Assembly: GCF_014699055.1 (NCBI RefSeq)
Contig: NZ_JACXAC010000001.1
Location: 959,992-1,023,991 of the forward strand
DNA from: Hymenobacter armeniacus
GTDB lineage: Bacteria; Bacteroidota; Bacteroidia; Cytophagales; Hymenobacteraceae
DNA length: 64,000 nucleotides
Direction: 5' to 3'
Positions 8,543 to 18,685 of the stretch are shown in pieces. Within the stretch, counting starts at the first letter, position 1. Each line of letters starts with the position of its first letter. Made by a program: the position numbers and the translations under genes. A model generated the notes under the pieces. That model saw only the letters and a program-made list of their open reading frames with translations, was not told where the DNA came from and searched no databases.

Positions 8543-11515
8543 TTAAAACAGCCCCAGCTGCGCTTTGGGCCGTTTCAATAGCTCACGGGCCTGGGCCACT
8601 TCGGCATCGGTAACGTCGACCGGGCCGGTTGGCTCGGCACGGGGCGTTTCGGTGGCCGCGGCAGAGTCGCTGGTTTTGGGTGCGGCGGCGCGCTTTTTGG
8701 CCACTTCGCGGCGCTGGGGCTCGGGGCCTTCGTCGGTGAGCAGGGCCACGGCGTGCACCTTGAAGTAGTTGAGCTTGTTGCCCATGGCCTTCCAGCCCTT
8801 CACGTCGATGAATTCGTGCAGGGCAATTTTTTCCTTTTCCTTGTCGGCCTTTTTGTCCCGTTGCAGCGTCACTTCCACCAGCGGCTCGGGGTTGGCCGTC
8901 ACGGCCAACAGCTTCGAGCCTTTGGTTTCGGAAATGAATGTAAAACGCTTGCTGAGCGTACTGGTTTCCACTTTGAACCGCTTGACGTAGTGCACCTTGG
9001 TTTCGCCGTCCATGTACACTGCCGAAAGCGCCACCTCGGGCTCAAATTTGCGTAGCAGCACAATATTGGGCACATCGTAGTGAATGGCCGGGTCGGGCGG
9101 CGTCAATTCGTAGCTGCCGTCTCTGAACACCACCAGCACCGTGTTGTCGGTGTCGAAGGTGCCCAGGTAGCGGCCGTGGCCGGCCGTGTTGAGGCGGCCC
9201 ACCACGCTGTCGAAGAACATTTCGCGGCCGCCGAGCGTGGAGTCGCCCAAGGCTTTCTGGGTGATTTTCTTGATGGGCTGCTTGGTCACGATGTTGCCCA
9301 TCGAGCCCTTGCCCTTGATGGCGAGGTCGGCGAAGTCGAAATCAAACTGCTTCACCCGCGCCGGCGCCTTGTCGCTGAGCTGAATGCTCACGATTTCCGA
9401 CTCGGAGTTAGGATTGGCCGTGAGGTAGAGCGTCTTGGTGCCCTTGGTGCCTTTGGTGAGGTCGTACACCTTGTCGCGGGTGATGCCCGACACCAGGAAG
9501 CGCTTGGCGAATGAGATGCCCGAGGCACCGTCGAGGTACACCATGTTGTACACCAGCCGGTCGTCGTTCTTGTTGTACACACCCACGTGCAAGATGTCCT
9601 TGCCCACGAAGGTCTTTTCCGCGATTTTGCTCACCGTGAACGTGCCGTCGCGCCGAATGGCGATGATGTCGTCCAGGTCCGAGCAGTCGCAGATGGTGAC
9701 GGCGTTTTCGTCCTTTTTCAGGCCGTAGCCCACGAAGCCGTCGGCGTAGTTCACGTACAGCTTCTGGTTGGCCACGGCCACCTTTTGAGCCGTCACCACG
9801 TCGAAGGTGCGGAGCTGGGTTTTGCGCTCGCGGCCGGCGCCGTACTTCTTCAGCAGGCCTTTGAAGTAGTTGATGGCGTAGCGGGTGAGGTTGGCCAAAT
9901 GGTCGGCCACCTCGGCCATTTCGGCCTCCAGCTTCTGAATGTATTCGTCGGCCTTGAAGCCGTCGAACTTCGAAATGCGCTTGATGCGGATTTCGGTCAG
10001 GCGCGTCAGGTCGTCCTCGGTAATGGCGCGGCGCAACAGGATGCGGGTGTCGTCGGCCCGGGCCTTCTCCCCTTCCACGCGCACAAATTTCTTCAGGCCC
10101 TTGTCAATCGTTTCGAGGATTTCCTCCCAGGTTTCGCACTCCTCAATCTTGCGGTAGATGCGGTTTTCGATGAAAATCTTTTCCAGCGAGGCGTTGTGCC
10201 ACTTTTCCCACAGCTCATCCTGGCGGATTTCCAGCTCGCGTTCCAGCAGCCGCACCGTGGCCTTGGTGCTCTGGCGCAGCACGTCCTCCACCCCCACGAA
10301 GCGCGGCTTGTCGTCGATGATGACGCAGGTGTTGGGCGAGATGCTGATTTCGCAGTCTGTGAAGGCATACAGCGCGTCCATGGTCAGGTCGGGGCTGACG
10401 CCGGCCGGCAGCTGCACCTGGATTTCCACGTCGGCGGCCGTGTTGTCGACCACCTTTTTAATCTTGATTTTATTGGCCTCCGACGCCTTCACGATGCTTT
10501 CCATCAGCGCCGTGGTGGTGGTGCCGTAGGGAATGTCGCGGATGACGAGCATGGTCTTGTCGACCTTCTCGATGGTGGCGCGCAGGCGGATTTTGCTGCC
10601 GCGCAGGCCCGAGTTGTAGTTGCTCACGTCGCAGAGGCCGCCGGTCGAAAAGTCCGGAAACAACTGCACATCATGGCCCCGCAGCACCTCGATGCTGGCC
10701 TCGCACAGCTCGCGGAAGTTGTGGGGCATAATCTTGGTGCTCAGGCCCACGGCGATGCCTTCCACGCCCTGCGCCAGCAGCAGCGGGAATTTCACGGGCA
10801 GCGTGGTGGGCTCGCGCTTGCGGCCGTCGTAGCTGAGCTGCCACTCGGTGGTGTCGGGGTTGAACACCACATCAAGCGCAAACTTGCTCAGGCGCGCCTC
10901 GATGTAGCGGGGCGCGGCGGCGCCGTCGCCGGTGCGCACGTCGCCCCAGTTGCCCTGGGTTTCGATGAGCAGGTCTTTCTGGCCCAGGTTCACCATGGCG
11001 TCGCCGATGCTGGCGTCGCCGTGCGGGTGGTACTGCATGGTCTGGCCGATGACGTTGGCCACCTTGTTGAAGCGGCCGTCGTCCATCTCCTTCATGGCGT
11101 GCAGAATGCGGCGCTGCACGGGCTTGAGGCCGTCCTCGATGGCCGGCACGGCGCGCTCCAGAATCACATAGGAGGCGTAGTCCAGAAACCAGTTCTGGTA
11201 CATGCCGCGCACGGTGGCCACGTCGTGAATGGTTTCGCCGGGGGCAAACTTGGGCTCCTCCTCGGTTTCGGGCTCGGTGATGAGCGGGGCCTCTACCTCG
11301 GGCGAAAGTTGGCCAAACAGGTCGGCGGCGCCGCCGGAAGCTTCCGCGGCTTCGGCATTGGCGGCTACACCGTCCCCGTCGACGGGCAATTCGGGCTCTT
11401 TAGCATCGGCCGCGGCGGCCGGCGAGAAGGCCGCCAAATCAAAATCGACCGAATCGCCGGGCTGCAGAAATTGTTGGTCAAGCGAATCGGAATCAGGAGT
11501 ATCGAGAGGTGCCAC
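8543..11515 (-). CDS. parC: DNA topoisomerase IV subunit A (GyrA/ParC family)
   Basis: 990 aa type IIA topoisomerase A subunit, which cuts and rejoins the gate DNA segment. A non-conserved acidic N-terminal extension of about 115 residues precedes the breakage-reunion domain (MYQNWFLDYASYVILERAVP). The catalytic tyrosine lies in AAPRYIEARL and the quinolone-pocket region in HPHGDASIGDAMV. The C-terminal half is a ParC-type beta-pinwheel with no clear GyrA box, which together with the parE gene nearby points to topoisomerase IV rather than gyrase. The tail is Lys/Ala/Pro-rich. The start is GTG at 11515; a promoter box sits 33 nt upstream. Confidence 0.92.
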   Translation of the reverse strand: MAPLDTPDSDSLDQQFLQPGDSVDFDLAAFSPAAAADAKEPELPVDGDGVAANAEAAEASGGAADLFGQLSPEVEAPLITEPETEEEPKFAPGETIHDVATVRGMYQNWFLDYASYVILERAVPAIEDGLKPVQRRILHAMKEMDDGRFNKVANVIGQTMQYHPHGDASIGDAMVNLGQKDLLIETQGNWGDVRTGDGAAAPRYIEARLSKFALDVVFNPDTTEWQLSYDGRKREPTTLPVKFPLLLAQGVEGIAVGLSTKIMPHNFRELCEASIEVLRGHDVQLFPDFSTGGLCDVSNYNSGLRGSKIRLRATIEKVDKTMLVIRDIPYGTTTTALMESIVKASEANKIKIKKVVDNTAADVEIQVQLPAGVSPDLTMDALYAFTDCEISISPNTCVIIDDKPRFVGVEDVLRQSTKATVRLLERELEIRQDELWEKWHNASLEKIFIENRIYRKIEECETWEEILETIDKGLKKFVRVEGEKARADDTRILLRRAITEDDLTRLTEIRIKRISKFDGFKADEYIQKLEAEMAEVADHLANLTRYAINYFKGLLKKYGAGRERKTQLRTFDVVTAQKVAVANQKLYVNYADGFVGYGLKKDENAVTICDCSDLDDIIAIRRDGTFTVSKIAEKTFVGKDILHVGVYNKNDDRLVYNMVYLDGASGISFAKRFLVSGITRDKVYDLTKGTKGTKTLYLTANPNSESEIVSIQLSDKAPARVKQFDFDFADLAIKGKGSMGNIVTKQPIKKITQKALGDSTLGGREMFFDSVVGRLNTAGHGRYLGTFDTDNTVLVVFRDGSYELTPPDPAIHYDVPNIVLLRKFEPEVALSAVYMDGETKVHYVKRFKVETSTLSKRFTFISETKGSKLLAVTANPEPLVEVTLQRDKKADKEKEKIALHEFIDVKGWKAMGNKLNYFKVHAVALLTDEGPEPQRREVAKKRAAAPKTSDSAAATETPRAEPTGPVDVTDAEVAQARELLKRPKAQLGLF

Positions 11516-11547
11516 GAGGTAAGCGAATGAGGTCGGCGAACTGCCGT

Positions 11548-11577
11548 CAAAAGTACCAGAATCAGCGCGGAGCGCAA
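11548..11577 (-). promoter_or_regulatory. Promoter of parC
   Basis: The minus strand reads TTG (11577-11575), 19 nt, then TACTTTTG (11555-11548), which fits the Bacteroidota consensus. It lies about 33 nt before the GTG start. Confidence 0.55.
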
Positions 11578-11786
11578 CTATTTACAAGCAAGGGAACAGA
11601 CAGAAAGTTCCCAATAATTTTAGCCGCTCCAATAAAAAACCATTGGAAGCAACCCAGCAGAAAAAGCGTTATTTAGCCCAAATTACCGAAATTTATCAAC
11701 CCGAAGCAAGCTAAAATAAATAGCCAAGCTAAAGCTTCGCTGTCAGACCTTAAGTGCCAGCGTGTGCTGAATCGGCCACGCACGAA

Positions 11787-11815
11787 AAAAGCCCGCGCCA
11801 AAGGTGCGGGCTTTT
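11787..11815 (-). terminator. Terminator of the T9SS cargo gene
   Basis: Stem AAAAGCCCGC(G/A)CC with loop around AAA/TTT, and GCGGGCTTTTTT at the 3' side on the minus strand, about 125 nt after the stop codon. Confidence 0.7.
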
Positions 11816-11939
11816 CCGTGGAATTTGCCGACTAGTCTACCCCTAGTCGACGGTCCAAACGTACGCAAACTTTTGGTTATATACCTAATTTGCGCCGCAT
11901 TTTTTTACTTCAGTGACCAGCTGCGGTATAAAATTTGAG

Positions 11940-14900
11940 TTAGCGAACGATTTCAACCCAGCCCTTGGATTCGATGTTGCAACCGGGCTGCCGAATCAGA
12001 TAATGGTAGACGCCGGCCGGCAGGTCGCTGCCAGTCCACTCATTGCGGTAAGCCTTGGTTTCGTACACCAAGCGGCCCCAACGGTTGAACACCTTGAGTT
12101 CGGGCGTGCCGTACGAGGCCGGCACTTTGAAATTGGCATTCAGGTTGTCGCCGTTGGCCGTAAGGATGTTAGGAATTTGGAAGGTTTTGCTCAGTTTCAC
12201 GTTGAATTCAACCACGGCCGGGCAGAGCAGGCCCTGGTCGATTTCGACCCGGTAGCGGCCGGGCGAGGTCACCGAGATGCTGGGGCTTTTGGCACCGGTA
12301 CTCCAGTTATAAGCACGGCCGGAAACAAAGGGTGTGAGACGGGCCGGGTCGAGCACCAGTTGCTGGCCGCAGTCGAGGGAATCGATAACGGTGCGTACCG
12401 GCCGCGGCACAGCGTTGCCGATGGTGTATTCAATGGTGATGGGGCAAGCTTGCCCCGCCTGCTGCACCTGCACACTATACTTGCCAGCCGAGGTCACGGT
12501 CAGGGTCGGGGTTTGGGCGCCATTGTTCCAGGTGAAGGCGCCGCCAACCACCGGCGGCGACAAGCGGGCCGGGTCGAGCACCAGCTGCTTGCTGCAGCCC
12601 AGCGTATCGAGCGCGGCGCGAATGGGCGCGGGCGCCATCACCATCACCTGCAGGCTGAGGCTGGCCGTGGCCGGCCCGCACGAGGATGCGGCGTTGCGGC
12701 GCGTGGCCACCAAACGGGCCGTGTAGGTGCCCGGCGTGGCATAGGTGTGGCGGGGCGCTTTGGCTGTGTCCAGCGGAGAGCCATCGCCAAAGTCCCAGCT
12801 GTAGGTATTGGAGCCGTTGGTGATGTTGACGAATTGCAGCGCGTACGGCGCGCAGCCGGCGGCCGGCGGCTGCACCACCAGCTGCAGGGCCGAGGTGGCC
12901 GTGGGCGCCAGGTCGAACTTGAAGGCGGCGCCGTCGTTGGAAGAGGTGAGACCCGCCGAGAAAGCACCGGGCGTAGTGCCAAAGGCTTTTCCAGTGTTGC
13001 AGGTAATGTGGTACATCACGCCGGCGCGGGTGAGGTAGTTGGAGGCCGCGTAGTGCAAGTGAGTGGCAAAAGAAGGCCCTTGGCTGGAGTTCAATTCCCC
13101 AATGTAGGTGCCGTAGAGCAGCGAAGTGGCGTTTTCGCCCAGCACGCACAGGTACAGGCTGCGGGCTTGCTGCGAGTACGCATCGGGCGTGCGCGGGCAA
13201 CCGGGGTTGGCCAGTGCGCCGGCATAGGCACTGAAGTAGAGGCGCCCGCAGTTATCGCGGCCGAAGCCAGTGAGTACGTTGCAGCCGCCCAGGGCTTGGA
13301 AGCCGACCACGGAGATTTGCGTGGAGAAAAGCGTGCTGCTCAGGGCCGGGGTCAGGCCGTGCACGAAGATGCCGGTGGTGCCGGACACGTACGCGCCGTA
13401 AGCGCCGCCGGTGCGCAGGTAAGTGCCTTCGCTGGCGCCGCCCACCAGCACGTTGCCGCTGGCATCGAAGTCAAGAAAACGGGCCACGTCGTTGCTGGTA
13501 GTGCCCAGAAAAGTCCCGTTGAGGCGGCTGCCGGTGCTACTGTACCGCAGCACAAAGCCGTCGTTGCTGTTGAAGCTGGAGCTGCTGCCTGGGGCCGTGG
13601 CCAGCAGGCCGCCAGCGCCCACCGGGAAGTTAGTGCTTTGGGTGGCGCCGCACACGTACACGTCGCCGTTGGGCGCCACTTTCACGTCGTGGGCGCGCTC
13701 GGCACTGCTGCCGCCCAGGTAGGTAGACCACCGCAGAGACGTCAGCGTGGGCGACAAACGCGTGAGCACGCCGTCGGCGCCGCCGCCGGAGGTATTTTGA
13801 AAGGCGTTGACACGCGGGTAGTCGATGGAAAAGCTGGTGCTGGCCACCAGCACATCGCCGGAAGCCGGGTCGGTGGTGATGCTGCCGGGAATCAGCGACG
13901 TGGAAGCCGCCTCGTCGCTGGTGCCGCCCAGAAACGTAGAAGCCAGAATGCCGGTACCCGTAGAATTAATCCGCGTCACCACGAGGTCGCGCCCGCCGTT
14001 GCCGTTGTTGAGGGTGCGGTCGTAGGCGCCGTTGGTGGTGGGGTAATCGGTGGAGATGGTAGAGCCCAGCACCAGCAGCTCGCCAGCGGCGTTGATGTCG
14101 AAATCGAGCGGGTAGTCGTCGACGTTGACGAAAGTGCTCGTGCCCCCGCCGCCTAGGTACGTGGCATAAATCAGGCTGTTGCCGGCGGCCGAAAGCTTCG
14201 AAATGCCGATGTTTCCATATGCAAACGTTGACTTAATGGCGCCCAGCGTGACGGGGTAGCCGCTGCCGAGTACGTAGCCGCCGGTGTACATATTGCCCTG
14301 CGCATCGGCCACGGTCGTATTGGCCGACTCGCCGCCCGGCGAGCCGGAGTAGGTCGAAAACACCAGCACGGGGTCGATGACCAGGCGCTGGGCCGGGTTG
14401 TACTCTTTGCCCAGGGCAAACGTGACCTCGCGGCCGCTCAGCACAAAGCGGCAGGGCACGGCCCGCCGCTGGCCGCTGGCCGAGAGTTGCCAGGCCACGG
14501 GGGCCTGCTCGCGCACCTCGCCCACGCTGGTGCGCAGCTGCAGGTGGCCTTCGGGCGTGACGCTCAGGCCGTCGAGACCGTCGTAGCGCAGCCGGATGGC
14601 GGCCGGCCGGGCGCCGGGCGCCAATTCAAAATCGTATTCGAGCTGGCCAGTGCCCTGCTGGTGCCAGCGCAGGTCCACGCCCGGGTACACGGCCCGGTAG
14701 CGCACGTCGGCAAACAGCGGCACGGCCGCAGCCCAGTGGGCGGGGTCGTTGCCCAGGAAATAGTTGCGGTAAGCGGTTTGCTTGCTTTCGCCAACCATGG
14801 CCGGGGCGGCCGCCGCGCCCACCATCGTCACGCGAAAGGCGTGGCTGGCCACCGGCTTGCGCTCGGCCAAGGGCGCATCGGCGTGCGAGAGGCCGGGGTA

Positions 14901-15095
14901 CAGGTGATAGGTGAAGGCGTTGTTTTCGAGGTAGAGACGGCCGCCGGGAATGTCGACGGCGTATTTCACCCGGGTTTCCCACTGGCCTTTGTTGGCCACG
15001 AAGGGAAGCGCGGCCGTGGGAGCCTCGGCGCGCACCGCGCCCACAGCCCCTAGTAGTGGTAGAAGTAGAACAACCTGTTTGGTAAATGTGGTCAT
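11940..15095 (-). CDS. Giant secreted beta-propeller-like protein with PKD and T9SS type-B sorting domain
   Basis: 1051 aa. The order is: signal peptide (cleavage near VRAEA, residues 1-23), an N-terminal module of the kind found before SBBP repeats (about 25-260), then repeated SBBP/propeller blades of the LIYATYLGG-type with GNMYTGGY and GDVYVCGAT (about 260-735). A PKD domain with YSWDFGDGSP follows (about 739-821). Next come two tandem Ig-like repeats of about 75 residues, each with QLVLDPARL (822-967). A gliding-motility-associated C-terminal domain ends the protein (968-1051; LKVFNRWGRLVYETKAYRNEW ending GWVEIVR). That last domain is the T9SS type-B signal, so the protein should be exported and surface-attached. 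Its gene sits between parC and parE. The target is unknown; adhesion is a guess. Confidence 0.87.
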   Translation of the reverse strand: MTTFTKQVVLLLPLLGAVGAVRAEAPTAALPFVANKGQWETRVKYAVDIPGGRLYLENNAFTYHLYPGLSHADAPLAERKPVASHAFRVTMVGAAAAPAMVGESKQTAYRNYFLGNDPAHWAAAVPLFADVRYRAVYPGVDLRWHQQGTGQLEYDFELAPGARPAAIRLRYDGLDGLSVTPEGHLQLRTSVGEVREQAPVAWQLSASGQRRAVPCRFVLSGREVTFALGKEYNPAQRLVIDPVLVFSTYSGSPGGESANTTVADAQGNMYTGGYVLGSGYPVTLGAIKSTFAYGNIGISKLSAAGNSLIYATYLGGGGTSTFVNVDDYPLDFDINAAGELLVLGSTISTDYPTTNGAYDRTLNNGNGGRDLVVTRINSTGTGILASTFLGGTSDEAASTSLIPGSITTDPASGDVLVASTSFSIDYPRVNAFQNTSGGGADGVLTRLSPTLTSLRWSTYLGGSSAERAHDVKVAPNGDVYVCGATQSTNFPVGAGGLLATAPGSSSSFNSNDGFVLRYSSTGSRLNGTFLGTTSNDVARFLDFDASGNVLVGGASEGTYLRTGGAYGAYVSGTTGIFVHGLTPALSSTLFSTQISVVGFQALGGCNVLTGFGRDNCGRLYFSAYAGALANPGCPRTPDAYSQQARSLYLCVLGENATSLLYGTYIGELNSSQGPSFATHLHYAASNYLTRAGVMYHITCNTGKAFGTTPGAFSAGLTSSNDGAAFKFDLAPTATSALQLVVQPPAAGCAPYALQFVNITNGSNTYSWDFGDGSPLDTAKAPRHTYATPGTYTARLVATRRNAASSCGPATASLSLQVMVMAPAPIRAALDTLGCSKQLVLDPARLSPPVVGGAFTWNNGAQTPTLTVTSAGKYSVQVQQAGQACPITIEYTIGNAVPRPVRTVIDSLDCGQQLVLDPARLTPFVSGRAYNWSTGAKSPSISVTSPGRYRVEIDQGLLCPAVVEFNVKLSKTFQIPNILTANGDNLNANFKVPASYGTPELKVFNRWGRLVYETKAYRNEWTGSDLPAGVYHYLIRQPGCNIESKGWVEIVR

Positions 15096-15119
15096 TTATG
15101 GAAGGAATAAAAATTTTTC

Positions 15120-15152
15120 AAAGCTACTTGCTTTGAGTGAGTAACGGCTCAA
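15120..15152 (-). promoter_or_regulatory. Promoter of the T9SS cargo gene
   Basis: The minus strand shows TTG (15152-15150), 22 nt, then TAGCTTTG (15127-15120), some 25 nt upstream of the ATG. The spacing is one base longer than the consensus. Confidence 0.45.
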
Positions 15153-15210
15153 TAATCGCACCATTGCGTGGCTTTTTAAGAAAATTTTTTAGCCAAGGAG
15201 TCGTACCGTT

Positions 15211-15247
15211 AAAAAACCGAAAAGCCCCTGGCTGCTGCCAGGGGCTT
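15211..15247 (-). terminator. Terminator of parE
   Basis: Stem AAGCCCCTGGC / GCCAGGGGCTT with loop TGCT (15222-15247). On the minus strand a T run follows (CGGTTTTTT). It lies 36 nt beyond the parE stop. Confidence 0.7.
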
Positions 15248-15282
15248 GACCGTGCGGACCTGCCACGGGTTGCACAGGTCTG

Positions 15283-17220
15283 CTATGCTTCGGCTGGCAC
15301 CTCGGCCGCGGGCAACACGTCGCTGGTGATGAGGTCTTTTTCGAGGCGCAGGTTTTCGATGATGAATTCCTGGCGGGCGGGCGTGTTTTTGCCCATGTAG
15401 TAAGTGAGCACCTGTTGGATGCTGCGGTCCGACTGCAGAATTACCGGCTCCAGCTTGATGTTTTCGCCGATGAACTTGCCAAACTCCTCGGGCGAAATCT
15501 CCCCCAAACCTTTGAAGCGGGTGATTTCGGGGTTGCGGCCCAGCTTGCGCATCGCGGCCTGCTTTTCCTGCTCGTTGTAGCAGTAGATGGTTTCCTTCTT
15601 GTTGCGCACCCGGAACAACGGCGTTTCGAGGATGAACACGTGGCCGTTGCGCACCAGGTCGGGGAAGAACTGCAGGAAGAACGTAAGCAGCAGCAGGCGA
15701 ATGTGCATGCCGTCGACGTCGGCATCGGTGGCCACCACCACGCGATTGTAGCGCAGGTGCTCAATGCCCTCCTCGATGTTGAGGGCGTGCTGCAGCAGGT
15801 TCAGCTCCTCGTTCTCGTACACAATTTTTTTCTTGAGCCCAAAGCAGTTCAGCGGCTTGCCGCGCAAGCTGAACACGGCCTCCAGTTCCACGTTGCGGCT
15901 CTTGGTGATGGAGCCCGATGCAGAGTCGCCCTCGGTGATGAATAGCGTAGTGAGCAGTTCCTTTTCGGCGCCGTCCTTGGCATTTTCGCCCAGGTGGAAG
16001 CGGCAGTCGCGCAGCTTGCGGTTGTGCAGGTTGGCTTTTTTGGCGCGCTGGTTGGCCAGCTTTTTCACGCCGGCCATGTCCTTGCGCTCCCGCTCGCTCT
16101 GCTCAATGCGCTTGCGCAGGGCCTCGGCCACGGCGGGGTTCTTGTGCAGGTAGTTGTCGAGGTTGTCCTTGACGAAATCGACGATGAAGCCGCGCACCGT
16201 GGGGCCGTCCTCACCCATGTTCACCGAGCCGAGCTTGGTCTTGGTCTGAGATTCAAATACGGGCTCCTGCACGCGCACCGAAATGGCGGCAATGATGCTA
16301 GCCCGGATGTCGGAAGCGTCGTAGTCTTTTTTGTAAAATTCGCGCACGGCCTTCACCACGGCTTCGCGGAAAGCGGCCAGGTGGGTGCCGCCCTGCGTGG
16401 TGTACTGGCCGTTCACGAAGGAATAATACTCTTCGCCGTAGTCGTTGCCGTGGGTCATGGCCATCTCAATGTCCGGCCCTTTCAGGTGGATGATGGGATA
16501 GCGCAGGCTTTCCACGTCGGCCTTGCGGGCCAACAGGTCGAGCAGGCCGTTTTCGGAGTAGTACTTCTGGCCGTTGAAGTTGATGGTCAGGCCCGCGTTG
16601 AGGTAGACGTAGTTCCAGATTTGATTTTCGAGGTACTCCGGAATGAAGCGGTAGTTCTTGAAAATCGTGTCGTCGGGCTGAAACACCACCAGGGTGCCGT
16701 TGCGCTGGCTGGTTTTCTGGGGTTTGGGGTCGCTCACGAGCTTGCCCTGGGCAAACTCGGCCGCCTTCATGGTGCCTTCGCGCACGCTCTGCACCAGGAA
16801 GTAGCCGCTCAGGGCGTTCACGGCCTTGGTGCCCACGCCGTTGAGACCCACCGACTTCTGAAACACCTTGGAGTCGTACTTGCCGCCGGTGTTGATTTTG
16901 CTCACCACGTCGACCACCTTGCCCAGCGGGATGCCACGGCCGTAGTCGCGCACTTGCACGCGGCTGTCCGAAATCTTGATGTCGATGGTGCGGCCGTGGC
17001 CCATCACGTGCTCGTCGATGCAGTTGTCAACGACTTCCTTCACCAATACGTAGATGCCGTCGTCGTAAGCTGAACCGTCGCCGAGCTTGCCGATGTACAT
17101 GCCCGGGCGCAGGCGGATGTGCTCGCGCCAGTCCAGCGAGCGGATGCTGTCTTCGTTGTAGCCGTGGTCGGGCGCTTTGGCGGGCGCTTCCGGGGCTGCG
17201 GTAAGTAGTTCGTCGTTCAT
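15283..17220 (-). CDS. parE: DNA topoisomerase IV subunit B (GyrB/ParE family)
   Basis: 645 aa ATPase subunit of a type IIA topoisomerase. The GHKL ATPase region shows [19 protein letters not shown] and the lid [14 protein letters not shown] transducer domain follows. The TOPRIM domain carries [12 protein letters not shown] and [10 protein letters not shown] (metal ligands), and the C-terminus has [13 protein letters not shown]. The start [11 protein letters not shown] at 17220 is chosen because the 29 residues upstream (to 17307) are unlike the family. The partner gene parC is 3.8 kb downstream on the same strand, with a secreted-protein gene between. It could be called GyrB from motifs alone; the length without a large insert and the parC partner favour ParE. 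Confidence 0.92.
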   Translation of the reverse strand: MNDELLTAAPEAPAKAPDHGYNEDSIRSLDWREHIRLRPGMYIGKLGDGSAYDDGIYVLVKEVVDNCIDEHVMGHGRTIDIKISDSRVQVRDYGRGIPLGKVVDVVSKINTGGKYDSKVFQKSVGLNGVGTKAVNALSGYFLVQSVREGTMKAAEFAQGKLVSDPKPQKTSQRNGTLVVFQPDDTIFKNYRFIPEYLENQIWNYVYLNAGLTINFNGQKYYSENGLLDLLARKADVESLRYPIIHLKGPDIEMAMTHGNDYGEEYYSFVNGQYTTQGGTHLAAFREAVVKAVREFYKKDYDASDIRASIIAAISVRVQEPVFESQTKTKLGSVNMGEDGPTVRGFIVDFVKDNLDNYLHKNPAVAEALRKRIEQSERERKDMAGVKKLANQRAKKANLHNRKLRDCRFHLGENAKDGAEKELLTTLFITEGDSASGSITKSRNVELEAVFSLRGKPLNCFGLKKKIVYENEELNLLQHALNIEEGIEHLRYNRVVVATDADVDGMHIRLLLLTFFLQFFPDLVRNGHVFILETPLFRVRNKKETIYCYNEQEKQAAMRKLGRNPEITRFKGLGEISPEEFGKFIGENIKLEPVILQSDRSIQQVLTYYMGKNTPARQEFIIENLRLEKDLITSDVLPAAEVPAEA

Positions 17221-17415
17221 TGGGGCAACTGTTCGCCGGTTTTCGGGTAAAATAACGCAGAAATAAGCGGGAGGGCAAGAATTATTGCCAGCCCGCTTAG
17301 CAACCACCCGCTAATTTAATTAGTTCGCCACTACCCCGGCCCGGCCCGGGCTCAGGCATTTTTTCTTGCTCAAGCGCTCAGCTTGTTCCATTACCAGCCC
17401 CGTCAGCCATTTTCC

Positions 17416-18609
17416 ATGTTCCCTCCTCTAATCAGCCGCGGCACGCCCCGCCCCCATCCCACCCAACATTCGGCCGCGCCCGCCGAGGCCAAGCTGGCGC
17501 CGGTGGTTCACTACACTTTTTTGCTCATTGGGCTGTCGCTGCTGGTGTACGTGCTGCACAAGCTCGACGGCATTTTGCTCCCGCTGTTTTTTTCGGCGCT
17601 GCTGGCCACGCTGCTCCTGCCGCTGGTGACGCGACTGGAGGCGCGGCGCTGGCCGCGGGTGCTGGCCATTCTGGTGGCCATTCTGCTGCTGGTGGGCGGC
17701 ATCGTGGGCCTCATCATCCTGTTCGGCTCGCAGATTCTGGATTTGAAGGCCGAGCTGCCGCTCATTCAGCAGAAGCTGGTGGTCATGTTTGACCAGGGGC
17801 AGCAATGGCTGCACGACAAGTTTGGAATGCGCGTGATGAGCAAGGACGAACTCATCGACTCCTCGCTGAGCTCGGCCAAGAAATCGGCGGGCGGCTTTCT
17901 GGGCAGCACGCTCAGCACCACGGCCGGCGTGCTCAGCGTGCTCACGCTCATTCCAATTTACATTTTCTGCTTTCTGTACTACCGCGACCACATGCGGCAG
18001 TTCATGTTCCGGTTTGTGGCGCCCGACAAGCGCACCGGCGTGCTGCACACCATGGACAGCATCCAGACGGTGGTGCAGGCCTACATCTCGGGCTTGCTCA
18101 CGGTGATTGTGATTGTGGCCGTGCTGAACGCCATCGGGTTGCTGCTGCTCAACGTGAAGTTTGCCATCTTCTTCGCCATTTTCGCGTCGGTGCTGGCCGT
18201 CATTCCCTACATCGGCATCATGGTGGGCGCCACCATTCCGGCGCTGATTACGCTGGTCGAAACGGGCTCGCCGGGCAAAGCGGCGGCCGTGGTGGGCGTG
18301 TTCGTGTTTGTGCAGTTTTTGGAAGGCAATTTCATCACGCCCATGATTACGGGCTCAAAAGTGAGCATCAACCCCATGGCGGCCATCATTGCCCTCATTT
18401 TGGGGGGCGAGCTGTGGGGCACGCCGGGCATGATTTTGAGCATTCCGCTCACGGCCGTGCTCAAAGTGGTGTTTGATGCCAACAAGACCACCGAGCCCTG
18501 GGGTTTCCTGCTCGGCGACGTGACCGACGGCGAGGAAACCAAGAAAGACAAGTCGGACGACAAGCCCGGGTTTTGGGGCAAAGCCTGGCACATGATTAAG
18601 CGGATGTGA
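17416..18609 (+). CDS. AI-2E family transporter (YhhT/PerM type)
   Basis: 397 aa integral membrane protein with about eight helices in the family arrangement. Helices lie near residues 35-100 (LVYVLHKLDGILLPLFFSAL), followed by a soluble segment, then four helices (for example LLTVIVIVAVLNAIGLLL and the conserved VLAVIPYIGIMVGATIPAL). The C-terminal tail is charged. Members export AI-2 or act as Na+/H+ antiporters; the substrate here cannot be told. The ATG at 17416 is preferred to a TTG at 17383. It is divergent from parE. Confidence 0.85.
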   Translation: MFPPLISRGTPRPHPTQHSAAPAEAKLAPVVHYTFLLIGLSLLVYVLHKLDGILLPLFFSALLATLLLPLVTRLEARRWPRVLAILVAILLLVGGIVGLIILFGSQILDLKAELPLIQQKLVVMFDQGQQWLHDKFGMRVMSKDELIDSSLSSAKKSAGGFLGSTLSTTAGVLSVLTLIPIYIFCFLYYRDHMRQFMFRFVAPDKRTGVLHTMDSIQTVVQAYISGLLTVIVIVAVLNAIGLLLLNVKFAIFFAIFASVLAVIPYIGIMVGATIPALITLVETGSPGKAAAVVGVFVFVQFLEGNFITPMITGSKVSINPMAAIIALILGGELWGTPGMILSIPLTAVLKVVFDANKTTEPWGFLLGDVTDGEETKKDKSDDKPGFWGKAWHMIKRM

Positions 18610-18685
18610 GGCCGGGGACAACCCCGGCCAAGAGTTGGTAGTATAGTTTACCATCCTTTCCATTCACCAACCCCATTTCTTTCCG

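Larger units (their letters stand above)
11516..11939. other. Intergenic region upstream of parC
   Basis: A 424-nt AT-richer gap. It holds the parC promoter at its left end (11548-11577) and the terminator of the giant secreted protein gene at 11787-11815. Between them (about 11600-11780) is A/T-rich sequence with short repeats of the type AGCTAAA/TAGCTT but no supported gene. Confidence 0.6.
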
